The position numbers and the translations under genes were made by a program. Shown in pieces: positions 4,966 to 5,306 of a stretch of DNA of 5,306 bases (the first letter of the stretch is position 1; the number at the start of each line of letters is the position of its first letter). The notes under the pieces are model-generated. The model had not been told where the DNA came from. It did no database searches and worked only from the letters and a program-made list of their open reading frames with translations. This DNA is from Verrucomicrobia bacterium UBA1263 (GTDB lineage Bacteria; Verrucomicrobiota; Verrucomicrobiia; Limisphaerales; UBA1412), in NCBI GenBank assembly GCA_002308515.1, contig DBVN01000114.1, positions 22,629 through 27,934 on the forward strand. Reading direction: 5' to 3'.

Positions 4966-5306
4966 CTAACCTTGAGTGACCTTCAGAATGGCGTAATTGC
5001 GTTTGCCCTTGCGCAGCAGCAGATACTTGCCAAACATCAGATCCTTTTCGCTTACCATCCTCTGAACATTGTTCTCACGGATATTGGCCAGATAGATGCC
5101 GCCGGCATCCACATCTTTGCGGGCCTGTCCCTTGGAAGGACAAAGTCCGGTGCGGACCAGCAGTTCCAGCAGAGATTTGCCGTCGCCGGCCAGTTTGGAG
5201 GCCGGGATCTCTGTAGTGGGGACTTCTGCGGCTACATCTTGGAAATTGCGTTCGGAGATACCTTCCACAGAACCACCGAACAGAATCTCGCTGGCGCGGA
5301 TAGCGT
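4966..5306 (-). CDS. tyrS: Tyrosyl-tRNA synthetase, C-terminal part (5' end outside window)
   Basis: Reading leftward from the window edge, AIRASEILFGGSVEGISERN is the class Ic TyrRS segment that follows the catalytic and anticodon-binding parts. After a linker (DVAAEVPTTEIPASKL) comes the C-terminal S4-like RNA-binding domain: LLELLVRTGLCPSKGQARKD, then GGIYLANIREN and the final FGKYLLLRKGKRNYAILKV. TyrRS charges tRNA-Tyr with tyrosine in the cytoplasm. The codons between the window edge and 5268 are open, and a GTG at 5268 is internal, not the start. The catalytic domain with HIGH and KMSKS motifs lies beyond the window. It is the first gene seen in the leftward operon. Confidence 0.93.
   Translation of the reverse strand, partial: AIRASEILFGGSVEGISERNFQDVAAEVPTTEIPASKLAGDGKSLLELLVRTGLCPSKGQARKDVDAGGIYLANIRENNVQRMVSEKDLMFGKYLLLRKGKRNYAILKVTQG

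Overview
The window carries six protein-coding genes. Three or four read rightwards: a sugar permease (5' end outside the window), a TIR/FGE-fold fusion, a flavodoxin-family protein and a cupin lipoprotein. Three read leftwards: a PHP phosphatase, a DUF167 protein and tyrosyl-tRNA synthetase (5' end outside). The mix points to a diderm, anaerobic, probably gut-associated bacterium: FucP-type permease, lipoprotein signals, Fe-S-type flavodoxin, TIR/FGE-fold accessory gene, and intergenic palindromes of a style common in PVC-group and Bacteroidota genomes. A Lentisphaerae/Victivallales-like host is my best guess, but it is inference only and no marker gene here settles it.

Region 1 (1-950): the C-terminal part of a fucose-permease-like MFS transporter. 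It runs in frame into a segment that looks like a complete lipoprotein precursor (basic start, hydrophobic core, GGAC). It is followed by a perfect 14-bp hairpin.

Region 2 (951-2640) is the accessory, most interesting part. An AT-rich gene encodes an N-terminal TIR domain, a short acidic linker and a formylglycine-generating-enzyme/C-type-lectin fold. The last ~40 residues look like the variable region of a diversity-generating retroelement (DGR) target. DNA composition jumps there from about 42% to about 67% G+C, and many of the likely exposed positions use codons that adenine mutagenesis of AAY could produce. The FGE domain also carries an unusual insert of four 16-18-residue [GE]KN[IY] repeats. 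No DGR reverse transcriptase, Avd or template repeat lies in the window, so any DGR would act from elsewhere. Just after the stop codon is a short sequence resembling domains V-VI and the 3' end of a group II intron, then a cluster of small palindromes. Nothing else is seen in the 446-base gap at 2364-2809 except a possible terminator and an extended -10 promoter for the next operon.

Region 3 (2695-3850): a two-gene operon, a flavodoxin-like FMN protein with a C-x2-C-x2-C-x5-C cysteine cluster and, 2 bases later, a cupin lipoprotein. A symmetric hairpin separates it from the convergent genes.

Region 4 (3851-5306, minus strand): a compact housekeeping operon, tyrS, then a DUF167/YggU protein, then a HisJ-type PHP phosphatase. 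Spacing is 18 bases between the first two, and stop and start overlap as TGATG between the last two.

The leading hypothesis for something new is the TIR/FGE gene as a hypervariable sensor fused to a TIR effector, inserted as a foreign cassette between core-like operons.
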